From the NCBI GenBank assembly GCA_028023455.1, contig JAQFVV010006549.1, forward strand, positions 1 through 64,000: 64,000 bases of DNA. Direction: 5' to 3'. Positions 1-11,170 of this stretch are shown here, piece by piece. This DNA comes from Epiperipatus broadwayi (Eukaryota > Onychophora > Udeonychophora > Euonychophora > Peripatidae). A model generated the notes under the pieces. That model saw only the letters and a list, made by a program, of their open reading frames with translations. It made no database searches and had not been told where the DNA came from. The translations under genes and the position numbers were made by a program. Each line of letters starts with the position of its first letter. Positions within the stretch are counted from its first letter, which is position 1.

Positions 1-915
1 ATAGTAGTCCCATAATAGTTTGATTATATTTTTTTATTGCCTGGTGGATAAATAATTCAACATCCACATTTTGTTAATTATGCATGATTTTCTATATGTA
101 AAGTCCAACAATCAGCTCTTAACCATAATGTGTACCGAAGAAAGTTACTCTTTTGATTTATTAGTTATTAATAAACATTAATTCATATAATTTATCTATT
201 TTCACTCTCATTACTGATGTGAATCCTATCATTAGAGTTAAGTAATGATTAAGTTAAAAGTGTATGCATATCCCTGAGCTAAGCAGAGTAATATAAAAGA
301 TGAGAAGTTGTGTTAACGTCAAGGGTGTTAATTAGTAATAGAAACTAGGGAGCTTAATGGGGTCTTTTTTTTCATGTTATAGCATCGGCCGGGAAGGGAA
401 CCCGGGCCAATGCCTAGTGGAGTCTTGTTAGCAAATTATACACGTTTGATTGTTGCACTATTAACAGAGTTTTAAAAAAGAGTTAAATAAAATTATTCAT
501 AATCAGGTATTTAAGTTACTCCAGTATTAATTATATCCTAAGAACAATTAACTCTATGCTTATTTTTTAATTACAAATTCCTTAATTTAGTCATCTTAAC
601 AATTAATTTTCAGATCATAATCACTTAACTGTTTTTAGATTGTTTATTCTATTTTTTTGTTCTCTTGGACTCCCATCGTATGTTTTCTCTTATTTTTTAA
701 ATGACATTACTTTAATAAATAAAAAATAATAATATATCACATGACCCCATTTCTTTAAGTTTGTAAAATATAAACAACATAAAAACAAATGTTTTATCAT
801 ATTCTTTAATATATTTATAAATACGGTTTTTTCTTGTCATTAGAAATAAATTATATTCAATAAAAAAGGCAGAAATGGATAGTCATTATAAATAAATTAT
901 CTTCAATAAAAAATG
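1..915. other. AT-rich stretch without a recognisable gene
   Basis: I see only AT-rich non-coding sequence with homopolymer runs, apart from a short tRNA-SINE remnant listed separately. No open frame here has convincing composition. Confidence 0.6.
366..408 (-). repeat. 3' remnant of a tRNA-derived SINE
   Basis: The minus strand reads GGCCCGGGTTCCCTTCCC followed by GGCCGATGC and then an A run. It is close to the T-arm and acceptor end of the better-preserved SINE at 5761-5853, including a B-box-like GGGTTCCCTTCC. The D arm and A box are missing, so this is a 5'-truncated copy and cannot be transcribed by Pol III from its own promoter. Confidence 0.55.
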
Positions 916-1284
916 TCAGAAATGGATATGACAATTATTCCCAGAAAAATGAATGCACTTAGTGTTAAGAATAACATTTACAACCGAATCACACTGGTGG
1001 ATGTTGTTAATATTGGATTGATTATCCACTCTTTCATCTTTATCCTCCATATTTGAGTCTTCCTCGATATTGTCTATTATCATATTTTCTGTTTCATTGT
1101 CCGCTCCTGTGGAATTAATAACTTGCGCTCCGTCAGAGGATTCGCCTATATTAGAATTTTGATTTCCATTGTTTTTTTGCCTTCTCAGAAATGATAAAAC
1201 TCGCTTTGCATTTGAACACTTTTTCGATATATTACTTTTCTGTAGTGAATTATTCTTAGTTCTTGGGAATAAGTTATCATTCAT
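916..1284 (-). CDS. Candidate exon of an acidic, low-complexity nuclear-type protein
   Basis: An open frame of 122 codons on the minus strand starts with ATG at 1284. The first ~35 residues are basic and polar (KRVLSFLRRQK). Residues ~60-95 are strongly acidic (for example NIEEDSNMEDKDERVDNQ), a pattern common in disordered nuclear proteins. Local GC and CpG content are higher than the flanks, which supports coding. A possible splice donor (GTAAAT) lies near 987, so the last ~20 codons may be intronic read-through. I recognise no domain. It could be a first exon or a chance frame; no partner exon was identified. Confidence 0.4.
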   Translation of the reverse strand: MNDNLFPRTKNNSLQKSNISKKCSNAKRVLSFLRRQKNNGNQNSNIGESSDGAQVINSTGADNETENMIIDNIEEDSNMEDKDERVDNQSNINNIHQCDSVVNVILNTKCIHFSGNNCHIHF

Positions 1285-1935
1285 ATTTCTTTAACAAAAT
1301 GTAATAAAACATTATTATACCAACAAACATTTACATGTTTTAGAACACTTTGGAAAATTCTAAACTTTTAATTTTGTTCTATTCTTGATTTACATTTCGT
1401 GCAGCTTTTTAACGTGCTAAAAAATTATATAAAAATATTTTTTATAATTTTTTACCAATTATATTATTAAAAAAGCTTGTATATCATTAAACACTAGCTA
1501 GATATATGTTATAAAACACACACACGTATATATATTGTAAACTTTTAATTGATTCATTATACTGAGTATATAAAATGTATCTGATAGTCTAAAATTTTAA
1601 AAATATATGACTTAAGCATTAAAAGCTATGATTTGTAATTTTATATATGACTTACAATGTTATATATATGAATGGCATTTTTACATTTGTTGTGACTTTT
1701 ATTTTTAATCATCGCAAATTTACGTCTCTGCTAAGTTGTTTACGTGTTGGAACATATATATAAGAAAAAAAAAGGGATAACCAAAAATAATTCTCAATGG
1801 TTCAACATGTCTATTTTTTTTATGTGTGTCATATATTTTCTCTGTTAATAAGTTAATGCAGAGCAGATTATTATTGTTTGACCAAATGTTAATTTTACTA
1901 ATGTATTAGAAATGGCCATCCTGGTTTGTATGTGT
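1285..1935. other. AT-rich non-coding stretch
   Basis: I see no gene, RNA or structured repeat here, only A/T runs and short TA microsatellite patches. Confidence 0.6.
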
Positions 1936-2275
1936 CTGTTCAAGATACAAACTGTATAGTAGTGCTATCAAGTGCAAGGCATTGAAATCAACGGATGCAG
2001 GAAGGTTTGGGCATAAAATCCCTATAGTGCCTACTCATCTGATATTCCCAGACTAGTTTCTCATTTTCATCTGAGGAGCCTTGGATTTGAAAACACTACA
2101 CCATAAATCTTTAAGATCTACTGCAATCCTCCAACAGCTACCTTGTACCTATTTGGCTAACTGGAGGTGTTGAATGAGTAGGCACTAGATAGGGGTTTTA
2201 TGCACAAACCTTCATCCATTGATTATGAAGACTTGCACTTGGTGGCACTACTATATGGAGTTTGATACTCTTATT
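1936..2275. repeat. Foldback repeat, degraded relative of the hammerhead palindrome at 34.3-34.7 kb
   Basis: Two arms face each other. The left arm contains TAGTAGTGCTATCAAGTGCAA and TGCCTACTCATCTGATATTC. The right arm contains their inverted counterparts (GAATGAGTAGGCACTAGATA and CACTTGGTGGCACTACTATA). The same words occur at 34.34-34.64 kb. On the minus strand near 2085-2050 the left arm keeps GAGAAACTAGTCTGGG after a damaged core (CTCAGATGA instead of CTCACTGATGA). This is a decayed hammerhead with helix III palindrome ACTAGT. No coding capacity. Confidence 0.65.
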
Positions 2276-5200
2276 AACACTAAGCATATGATATGGTGAT
2301 ACTTTTTAAATATTATACATAAAATATTTTCTATATTATGAATTTATCTAGCTTTTGAAACATATTTTAATGATCTATAGACAAAAACTATCCAACATTT
2401 TTGTGCTTTTGACTTCAGCTACAAATTGTTTTCAAATCTAGCTATAATCTCAAATTTTTCTGGCTGACCTTGATGTCATATCAATTATATCTACATATTT
2501 CCAATATTGAATCAAAATCTTTGTCTAGTATAGCATTCTTCATATTACAATTTAAATAACAGGTACTTTTATACTTATAAAAATAATGTCCAAATAATTT
2601 ACTATGGACCCTAAATCAAATCATTATAATCAATAAAGCATATAAGTATATTTCAGCCATTACCTGACCATCAATGATCCAATGTAGTGTATTTTTTTTT
2701 CTGAAACCGGTTCTTTTTCAATTGAGGTTTAGCTTATCCAGAGTCTTAGCATGTTAGATACGTGTAATTAAATAATTTATTGCAAAACTTTGTTGGATGA
2801 ATTTCTATATTTGCAAAATTCAGTCAATTTTTTTTTCTTGCTTTCTAATGCAACACCAGATAACTATGATCTTAATTGTTCACAATATAACCTTATCTTT
2901 CATTAAGGGGGTCCTTTAACATAGCTTACTTCAAGTGTCTTAGTAATATAACTTTATATTCTTTCCATCTTTCTCAGCTGACATCTATTGATCTCACTTG
3001 TGAACCAGTTTCCCAATTTGTTAGGAAATGCAAATTATTTTTAGTTGGGAAACTTCCTTACAGTTCATCATAATTTTTCATCAGTAGTTACCAAATTCAT
3101 CCATTGCCTGGAACTTTACAATAGCATTCTATCCATATCTTTTTTTTTTTATAAAACTGGTGGTAACATCCTATTATTTTCAATTTTATCTCAAAAGTCT
3201 ATTTTATTTATATATAATTTTTTTCATATTTCATGACTCTTTTCCAGTGTTAACTGTTGCTAATTTTTTTCCAATTAACATCTTCAAAATAAGTCGTTCC
3301 TGTTTTTTCAAGAATTACCCCCCCTCCCCCCTCCATAGTCTGTTTTGTATTCCATAGTTTGTGGACAGTTATTAATTTTTGAATAATGTATTCATTATAA
3401 ACACAATATTTTTTCTTTCCAAACAATATATATAATAGAACTTCATCTCATTTGGACCGCCAAACCAAAACTTCATACTTATCTAAATCATTACGACACC
3501 AATTTTAATGTCATTTCCTTTTCACTGAATATCATTTTTATGGCATTTCACAATAACGAGAATCTCAAACAATATATTGCACAATGTTGTAACGGGCACA
3601 CATGCCATTACATTATTTTAAAATTAAAATAAAAAGATCGTAACTAAAAATTGATTTATTAAAAAGAGAAAAACTTCACTTAAAAACTGAAAATTAAAAG
3701 TTGATTGACATATAGATCGCATAGATGGAAAACTAAAAAAAATTGTTGTTGTCTGAAATGCTGACTATTAAGCTATATATGAACTGTAGCTGTATTGCAG
3801 ATTTCACAATGTAGGAGTCTGCAATAGATTTAATTTCTTGACAACCAGCTGAGGCCCCCCTATGACAGTTATGGACCAAAAGGAATGGCAAATAGTAGCT
3901 TCGTTTTAAAAAAAAACCAGGACAAATAATCTACTAAGTGATTACGAAGATGGGCCTCTAAATCTGCAGAATCCAGAAAGTATAAATTTTTTTTTGCTCA
4001 TCTAATAGAAAGTTTCTAAATTTGCAATGAGTAATTGAAAATAACAGCTCTCATCTGACCTAAAGAATTCAAAACCAGTTATTATTTTTTTCTGCATGTT
4101 TAATTAATCATTTCCATTTCTTTTGCTTTGTTATATGTTAATTAAATCATTTGATCGTATTTAAATTTAAGTTGGGTGTGGATGGCTATATAGATTCATT
4201 AAGTTTGTTAGTTTAAGGGAGGGTTAATCTTGGGTTAGTGATTTCACGGTTAAATTGGGTTAATGTATTGGATATATTGGTGTAATTACTAAATGTAGTA
4301 TGAAGATCCCTATGTGCAGGATCACGTATATGCTGCACTTGGGCAAAATAAATCCGATATCTTAATGACCATTGGAAGCAGATGATATTCTCTGCTCCTT
4401 GGATCACCCCTTTAGCCTATGAAATGGGATAGTAAGATGGCAAAAAAGACCACAATCTCTTCCTATGGAGTTTTTTTTATATTCTTCTTGCCAGACAGAT
4501 GTAACATTCCTGTACTGGATGACAATTTCTTCTCATAACCATGCTGTTCAGATGTGCATTCCTGGCAATATGGTATTGTGCTATTGTATTCATGCTGCAT
4601 TGAATACATTGATATATCTGATGGATTGGCGTTGGTTTGACTGCGGACTTTTGGCCTAGGGTTAAATAAGGGCTATAGGATATTTTCTTTTTCGAACGAA
4701 TCCATATAGTGTATTTATACTCAACATTATAAAACAAACTCTTATTAAAATCCATCTGTGCAGATTGTTTAAAATAATAATTAAAAATTAATATTAAAAT
4801 ATAAACAAGTTAAACTTTATTCCTCAATTTTTAAATATTTATATATGCATCAATAAATCTTTTTGTGTTATTTCTGGCAGTAGCTTATTTATTTATTTTA
4901 TTGAAATGACTTTATTAAAATATATTTTTAAGAACTTATATGAAGTTTCTGCGTTTCCATGACTTAGTGGCATGGGCTGATGGTAGGAATAAAATATATA
5001 TGTAAAAATAAGATCTTAACAGTACGTATCTGCCTACTATATAAATTTTCCAGGTTCCAATAGCCTGGCGCCCTTGTACAGCATATACGATGACATTCCA
5101 ACTCTCTGTTACACCCCTACCGTTATAATGTATATAACATTTAAGTACTTGCATATTATCCGGTCACCCAAGCTTGTTAACCTTTTTTTTTTGTTGAATT

Positions 5201-5760
5201 ATACATTTTCAGGGGCATAAAAGTATTTGTTTACTATTTACATCAAATTTTATTTCACCAAATATGTTACTTGTTAAGTTTAAAAAAATATTAGTAAATT
5301 GCTAAGAAATTCTCCTTAACTTAAAAAAATATTATAAATTCCATTCACAAGATTTAAATGACTGCTGAACTTGGATGACAGGATAATACAAAACTACCAA
5401 CATGTTATTTATTAAGCATTATTTGTTAGCTTAACTTTATTATTACATTTTTCTTCTGCTAACAGCAAAATATGCACTATTTTCTCTTATGTCCAAATCT
5501 ACAAGCAGTAAATTTCTATCATTTCATTTGAATTGTCTAATTTTAATAAATGACTAGTAGCCAGTATCTAATACATTATTTTATATGAATGGTAGTAAAT
5601 ACCTTAGTTTTTTTTTGTAACACCTTAATCTTATATCATTGTTATAATCACTGTTGTCAAGCATAATTTATCATTACTAATTATTTGCAATCAAGTTTGT
5701 CTTTTCCGATTCCAAAATAAAAAGACAAAGAATGTTAGAAAATGTAGAAAAAATTAGACT
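2276..5760. other. AT-rich stretch without a supported gene
   Basis: Several short open frames occur here, but they have A/T-driven composition and no domain, and I do not believe them. There is a C-rich run at ~3319-3333. I see no RNA gene or transposon ends. Confidence 0.55.
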
Positions 5761-5853
5761 TTTTTTTTTCACGAGTCAAAGCATCGGCGGGGAAGCGAAC
5801 CCGGGACAACTGCTTGTAAGGCAGCTGTGCTGACCACTCGGCCACCAACTCTT
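5761..5853 (-). mobile_element. tRNA-derived SINE with target-site duplication
   Basis: On the minus strand the sequence folds as a tRNA-like cloverleaf. There is an A box (TGGCCGAGTGG), an anticodon-type arm GCTGC-CTTACAA-GCAGT whose loop places TAC at the anticodon, a T arm with a B box (GGGTTCGCTTCC) and a 7-bp acceptor with one mismatch (GAGTTGG / CCGATGC). A short tail and an A run (T run at 5761-5769 on plus) follow. Imperfect duplications flank it: GAAAAAATTAGACT at 5747-5760 and GAAAAAGATTATACT at 5854-5868. The A tail and duplications argue for a retroposed SINE rather than a functional tRNA-Val gene. Confidence 0.75.
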
Positions 5854-6739
5854 GAAAAAGATTATACTTGCTGTAATTTAAGTGCACAATCACAACTATT
5901 TCTTTGTGGAGAGTTTATATATATATAATAAAGCTTCTGTTATATTGCATTTCCACGGCCTAATCAATAATTCAATTTATAATAAGAATTTTTTCAAAAT
6001 TATTGCTTCAACTCTAATATTATTCTCTTTTCACTAGATATTGTTATAACACAATACTGTAAAACAATTATTTGTTAAAATATTACAACTAGGCCCTGTA
6101 TAAGGGAAAGATAATGGAGAATACAAGAATAATTATTATTATTGTAACGTTCTTCTTTTTACTAAGCCCTTATACGCCTCAAAGGTATATTTGAGCGTGA
6201 GTTGATCAAGCTGTATCAAAATAAAAAAGAAAGTTGTATTTTAATTCTCAACACAGCTATTTTTCCTGAGCAACTTCGGCCTAGAATTATTACCGAGTAC
6301 AATCATGAGCAGAAACAGTTTTTAATTTCTACTTGAGGGTGCCAGGGTTGTTAGACCCACTGAGACTGCGTCAAATATTGTAGCCCGTAAGGTAATAATT
6401 ATACAATCTACTTTAAATAACTAAAGGTAAAAATTAAATAGAATAGTATTAATTTTAGACACGTACAATGAAAGTGAAGTTAATAATAGATTTATTATAA
6501 CTCGTCAAGCATTCAATAATTATGATTAAGACAAAAATTACAACGTTGGAAAGGATTGTGCATATGAACTCATTAATCTGAGTCAACTATTGGAGTATTA
6601 ATTATTTAGTCTGATTTTCCGTAGTAACATTTTGGTTCATTTCTCAGTTCGCAAATCTTCTGATCCAAGAAAATTTTATGGGATAACATTTCAATTCAAT
6701 TCACTATTCATAAAGCTTTATGTAAAAAAAATTTATGTA
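5854..6739. other. AT-rich stretch without a recognisable gene
   Basis: There is no convincing open frame. Composition becomes slightly less AT-rich around 6.16-6.40 kb, but I cannot assign that segment. Confidence 0.5.
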
Positions 6740-6940
6740 CATTTACTTACCGGTAAGTTAACATTAAGTAGGTTATCGATCTTCCCGACGTACAATTCAG
6801 TTAGTGAGTAGTCCACAGTAGCTGTTTTTTTTCTTTTAGTTTTATTTCCGAATCTCCGATCTAATTTAGGTAGCCCGATGACGATCTAGGTGACTTTTTT
6901 CGAAAGAAAGTGTCGGCAAACGATATCGTTCTACTCACTC
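6740..6940 (+). promoter_or_regulatory. Possible 5' leader/promoter of the candidate gene at 6941
   Basis: CpG-containing, less AT-biased sequence immediately precedes the candidate start codon at 6941, with several CGA, ACG and TCG words. This contrasts with the CpG-poor surroundings and would fit a 5' untranslated exon or promoter. I cannot point to a TATA box or a transcription start. Confidence 0.25.
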
Positions 6941-7033
6941 ATGGCGAGCGATTTCAGTTTGTATCTAAGTGAACACATTTTATTAAAAGAATATGAAGCA
7001 CTTCCAAATGCTCAGCACTATTGGAACACCCAG
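6941..7033 (+). CDS. Candidate first coding exon of an unidentified protein
   Basis: ATG at 6941 opens a 31-codon exon beginning MASDFSLYLSEH and ending PNAQHYWNTQ. It is followed at once by a good splice donor (CAG|GTAAAAG at 7031-7040). Amino-acid composition is balanced, unlike the surrounding A/T-driven frames, and CpG content is raised. Reading past the donor gives only a short tail before a stop at ~7090, as expected for intron read-through. A phase-0 acceptor with a T-rich tract lies at 7700-7722. I do not recognise the protein. It could be a real host gene whose intron or downstream part has been invaded by the LINE at 7.9 kb. Confidence 0.5.
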
Positions 7034-7722
7034 GTAAAAGACCCCTTTTCAAATCTGTCCGCTCCTTTTATACTCCTCGATTCTTTTTAGAAGCTCTGCG
7101 AACGTTCTTTCTTTTTCTTTGTTCTACTTTATAAACTTCTACATTCTTCTCCTTTTCTTATTACAAAGTCTGTTTTCCGCTAAGAATTTCGGCCATTTTT
7201 AATTACTATCAGAAAGTTGTTTCTGATAGCAATCTTTCGCCTTTTGAAATTTCTTTTCGCTATTTTAATCAATGATTCAATATGCACTTTCCAACATTGA
7301 ATTTATTTTAGTTAACTTATTTCAAAAAAAGAAAAATTAAACTTTCACTGTACGTTTTTTTTCTCTCTTCAAAAACATTATGCTAAAAAAAAAAATAAAG
7401 ATCATGTTCACTTTCTTTCTTTCCTCTTTTTTTTTTTTTTTTTATAATACCTAATATCAAAAAGTAATTTGTACTTTATAAATAAATGGTACAATATATT
7501 ACTCTTCAAAAAAAATTCAAACCAACATTGGTTTCAATTTTATTATCACATATTTTCTGTAAAGAGCATATCCAAACATAGCCAATCTAAAACCTATATT
7601 AATATATTTCTACAAGTGTTATATATACATAATCGCATAACTTTTACAAGAATTTTAGCCTTTTTATCACACTAATGCTCTTTTTAAAAAATATTAACTT
7701 TTAACATTAATTTATTTTTTAG

Positions 7723-7974
7723 AAATCCGAAGATGAAAGTGAAGCTAACTCCATCAAGCTATCAAAGCAACTACAGCTGAAAAAGTCCAAAAACACAAGG
7801 GAACAAGAATTTAAAGAAAATCAAAGCAACAACTTCTATATAAATAAGAAAAATGTGTCAATAAGTGCACACGGTGACTTTGTCTTGACATGGGAATTGC
7901 TTTTCAAACTAACCCTCAATAACATTGTTACAATTTCCATTATAAAAAATGGTTTCAAAATACAAGATCTATAA
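7723..7974 (+). CDS. Possible second exon, running into LINE sequence
   Basis: A T-rich tract ending in TTTTTTAG at 7715-7722 is a plausible acceptor. The frame continues phase 0 from the exon ending at 7033. It reads KSEDESEANSIKLSKQLQLK, a polar lysine/glutamate-rich stretch, then KKSKNTREQEFKENQ, and stays open to a stop at 7972-7974. From about 7870 the translation resembles the segment just upstream of the RT fingers of non-LTR elements (FKLTLNNIVTISIIKNGF). The last third is therefore probably LINE, and the true exon, if any, ends near 7830-7860. Joining it to 6941-7033 is inference. Confidence 0.3.
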   Translation, partial: KSEDESEANSIKLSKQLQLKKSKNTREQEFKENQSNNFYINKKNVSISAHGDFVLTWELLFKLTLNNIVTISIIKNGFKIQDL

Positions 7975-9869
7975 TTATATAATATGTAAATAAAATTCAT
8001 GAGGCTATTAAATATGCAAGGGATTTGAACTTAACCCAATATTATGCTATCCAAATAGATTTTAAGGCTGCTTTCGATCTGGTCCATTGGACATATTTGA
8101 TTCAGTCTCTTCATCTTTTAATCCCAGATCACATATGGTTGGTGAATGCAGTTGAAAACTATATTAAAAATAGTAGAATCTCTCTTAAAAACTTTATGAG
8201 GGGATCTAATTTTTTTATCCCTAAGAGGGGCATTCCACAGGATTCTCTCCTTGCGGCTCTTCTGTTTGCAGTTTATATAGACCCTCTTGTTCGTAAGATT
8301 GAGAATCTTATTCCAGGCCTTTGTTTTCCGCACTTGAGATTGCAGATAGCTGTCAAAGGATTCATTGATGATATTATTATAATATTTCAAAACAGCTATA
8401 ATATCCAAGTTGTGATGAATATCTTAGAAAATTTTCAGGCTGAGACTGGCTCAATTATTCAACCAATCAAGTATGCAGCCTGGCAATTAGCTATAGGTAA
8501 AAAAATGCCATCTAACTTTATGGCGCTCCTGTCTGCTTTCTTGAGCATACCATTATATATGTCCAATACTAAAATGAATACCTACTTAAATAAATAAATT
8601 ATTAAAAAAATTGAAGATAAAATAAGTAATTTTTCATCACTTAAATTATACGAAATTACAAGAGCGTTAATTTTTAATTCCATTGTTTCAGGGATTTTGG
8701 CATACTATGTACCCTGGGTAGCCCTACATAATAAAACAGTACTCAGAATAAACCAGATTGCAAAGAAATATGTCTGGAGTAGAGCTTCAAGATGGATCTC
8801 AATATCAACTTTGCAGATGCCAAAAGAAAACGGTCTTGGCCTGATTGATCCAGGGCTATACATATCCTACATCAAGGCAAATATATTTATTAACTTAATT
8901 AAAAGTCAATTTCTTGGGCCTTCTGTTGATCTTGCTGGCACCTTTAACGGAATAGGATGTAAAGGAAGATCTTTTATAGCTGATCTGTTTATTGCTTATA
9001 GGGATCTCCAGGATGATGTGAATGTGTCCAGTTTGGAAGGTATTAAATATAAAGACTTAAGTAATCATTTTAAAAGTCGTGGCAATGCATGGTTGGATAT
9101 ATCAAAGAAAAATGTTGAAAAAGTTACATTCTATATATGCACCCCAATTCTACTTGAAATTTGTTTTCAAACTAGTGAATGGCTTGTTTCCAACAACTAC
9201 TGTTCTAAATGAAAGACTACATATGAATTTAGATCCAGTCTGTTTGCTGTGCAAATCTGGTAATGAAACTTTTCAGCAACTATTCAAAGAATGTTCGGCA
9301 TTTAGGCAGATAAGAGCTAAAGTGTTCCACAGGCCAATCATAAACTCAAAACTTTTGCTTTGTCAATACATTGAGAAATTTAACCCTCACAATGCATACT
9401 CTTAAGACAATATGGTATATATGATGTACTATGATATTTGACAACAAGAAATTCAATTGGCTGAAAAAACTTTTAGCAATTGGGATACTTGCCAAGGAAG
9501 ACGATGAATCGAATCTGGGGTGGTCATGGAATAACTCTATGTGAGATTATCAGATGAACATTTGTCTTGAATAAAGGTTTAATTCTTATGCATGGCTTAT
9601 TCCTTGGGCTAATTAATCATTTTGTTACATGCTTTGCTCAATTGAGTTGCATGTCTTAGAATCTCCTTCTAGTACAATGATACAATTCACTCTCCTTGAG
9701 TTTAGGATAACTAGTTAATTGCCTGCAGATTTTTTGTCTTAATAATGGAATATATCAAATTCTTTGGGATTTGGTATACAAAACTGTAAATATATTTATC
9801 ATTTGTTTAATTACTTGTATAAATTGTAAATATTTATTGTGTTAATAAAGGTTTTTTATTATAAAAAAA
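7870..9869 (+). pseudogene. Tx1/L1-like non-LTR retrotransposon relic (RT to 3' end)
   Basis: Degraded ORF2 of a LINE. The RT domain is visible in pieces. IHEAIKYARDLN precedes the catalytic block DFKAAFDLVHW (~8053), followed by GIPQDSLLAALLFAVYIDPL (~8230, an altered GxPxGDxLSP block) and GFIDDIIII (~8358, the YxDD block with F-I-D-D). Downstream, 8697-9212 encodes the long C-terminal region with KENGLGLIDPGLYISYIKAN, typical of L1/Tx1 elements. 9079-9405 encodes a zinc-knuckle-like CLLCKSGNETF...ECSAFRQI with Q where H is expected. Frames change at ~8597 and ~9180, so it is dead. The 3' end has AATAAA at ~9845 and an A run near 9862-9869. The endonuclease is missing, so this is a 5'-truncated insertion. 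Confidence 0.8.
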
Positions 9870-11170
9870 ACATTCAACATACATAAAGAGCCTACTTACT
9901 GTCTAAAAGATGTTTTTGAATTTGAAACCTTCAATAAAATTTTTGCATATAAAATGCCGATTGCAGACCCCTTCCTGCCATTCTTCCTCCTCCGAAATAC
10001 TTGTAGAGAATGCGAATGCGCAGTACTTGGTGAAAATGGATTTCCCCCCAAGCAATCTAATTTTTGGACTAAATAAATGGCAATTTTTTTTTTCAAACGG
10101 ACAATGTCCAAAAAAAAATAAAAAGGAAACAGCAATAATGACAAAGTCAAGGTATTTATTCAATTAGTAAAGAAAAAAAACCCTGTAAATTCCTGCATCT
10201 TTTTGAGCAGAGAAAAGTCGAGTAATTAATTGAATTCGAAAAATAGAACAAGAACTGTAAATTGCAGGACTATAATCAGTTGGTTTTTCGACTGAAGAAA
10301 TAACTGGAAATTGCAATACTTTGATGATATGTTTTCTAAATGAGACTAAAAACCGTTTTTGATCTCAACAGTAATACCAAAGTCAATGTATTAATTCAAT
10401 TAATAATTAGAAAAGTGACTGTAAGTTGTATCACTTTGATCAGATAATTTTTAGACTGGAAAAGTAACTGAAATTTGCAGCAACAATAAGACCAAAGTTA
10501 ACATCCTTATTAATACAATTAGTAATTAGAAAAATAACGGTAAATTGTAGCATTTTGATCAGATGTTTTATAGACTGGAAAACTAACTGAAAATTGCAGA
10601 ACTTTGAGCAGATAAAAAAGAAACAACAGCCAGAGCCGGATTTATGGTGATTGGACCCAATCGGACCCTGCACTTGAAGGGGCCATGCATCACCACCAAA
10701 ATTAACAAAAAGTTATTTTTGAAATATTGAATTTGCATTTTATTTAAATATTTAATATATAGAGGGCTCCGCACTATTGGATCCGGCCCTTACAACAGCA
10801 GTAATAAAAATATAGTCAAAGCATTAATTCAATTAGTAATTAAATAATTGTAAATTGCAGAAGGTTTTTAGACTGGAGAAATAAAAAGCACTTTGAGCAG
10901 ATCAAAGGAAATAACAGTATGAACAAAGTCAACGTTTTAATTGAGTTAGTTACTAGAGAAAAAAATATTCTTCATTTCAGCACTTGAATCAGATTAATAA
11001 AGTTAACGTATTAAATATAACTGAAAATTGAGATGTTTTCTAAATAGGAATAAATGAGATGTTTTCTAAACAGGATTAAAACAGTTTTTGATCTCAAGGC
11101 AAGTAAAAGGAAAGAACAGTAATAACAAAGTCAATGCCTTATTTCTAATATTAAAATAAAAATTAGAAAT
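9870..11170. repeat. Degenerate tandem repeat block (~130-bp units)
   Basis: Related phrases recur in the same order: ACAGTAATA(A)CAAAGTCAA, then TTAATTCAATTAGTAATTAG, then GTAAATTGCAG, then TTTGATCAGAT, then TAGACTGGAAAA. At least six imperfect units are visible between ~10080 and 11170, at roughly 120-150 bp spacing. It looks like an old minisatellite. It is interrupted at 10631-10791 by a MITE. Open frames in the block are repeat-driven and not convincing. Confidence 0.65.
10631..10791. mobile_element. hAT-type MITE with perfect 8-bp target-site duplication
   Basis: The element begins CAGAGCCGGATTTA and its other end, read inverted, is AAGGGCCGGATCCA, giving short imperfect terminal inverted repeats. 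The 8-bp word ACAACAGC occurs directly before (10623-10630) and directly after (10792-10799). Eight-bp duplications and ends of the CAG-type are typical of hAT superfamily elements. At 161 bp it has no transposase. It sits within the tandem repeat block, so it inserted after that block formed. Confidence 0.8.

Noticed and set aside
3045-3357. Overlapping small open frames
   Set aside because: Both are phenylalanine/leucine/serine-rich translations of T-rich sequence with no supporting signals.
5761-5853. Functional tRNA-Val (TAC) gene
   Set aside because: The cloverleaf has an acceptor mismatch, several wobble pairs and a T-stem mismatch, and the unit has an A tail and flanking duplications, so a SINE is the better explanation.
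8118-8408. 96-codon frame on the minus strand
   Set aside because: It is antisense to the LINE reverse-transcriptase segment.
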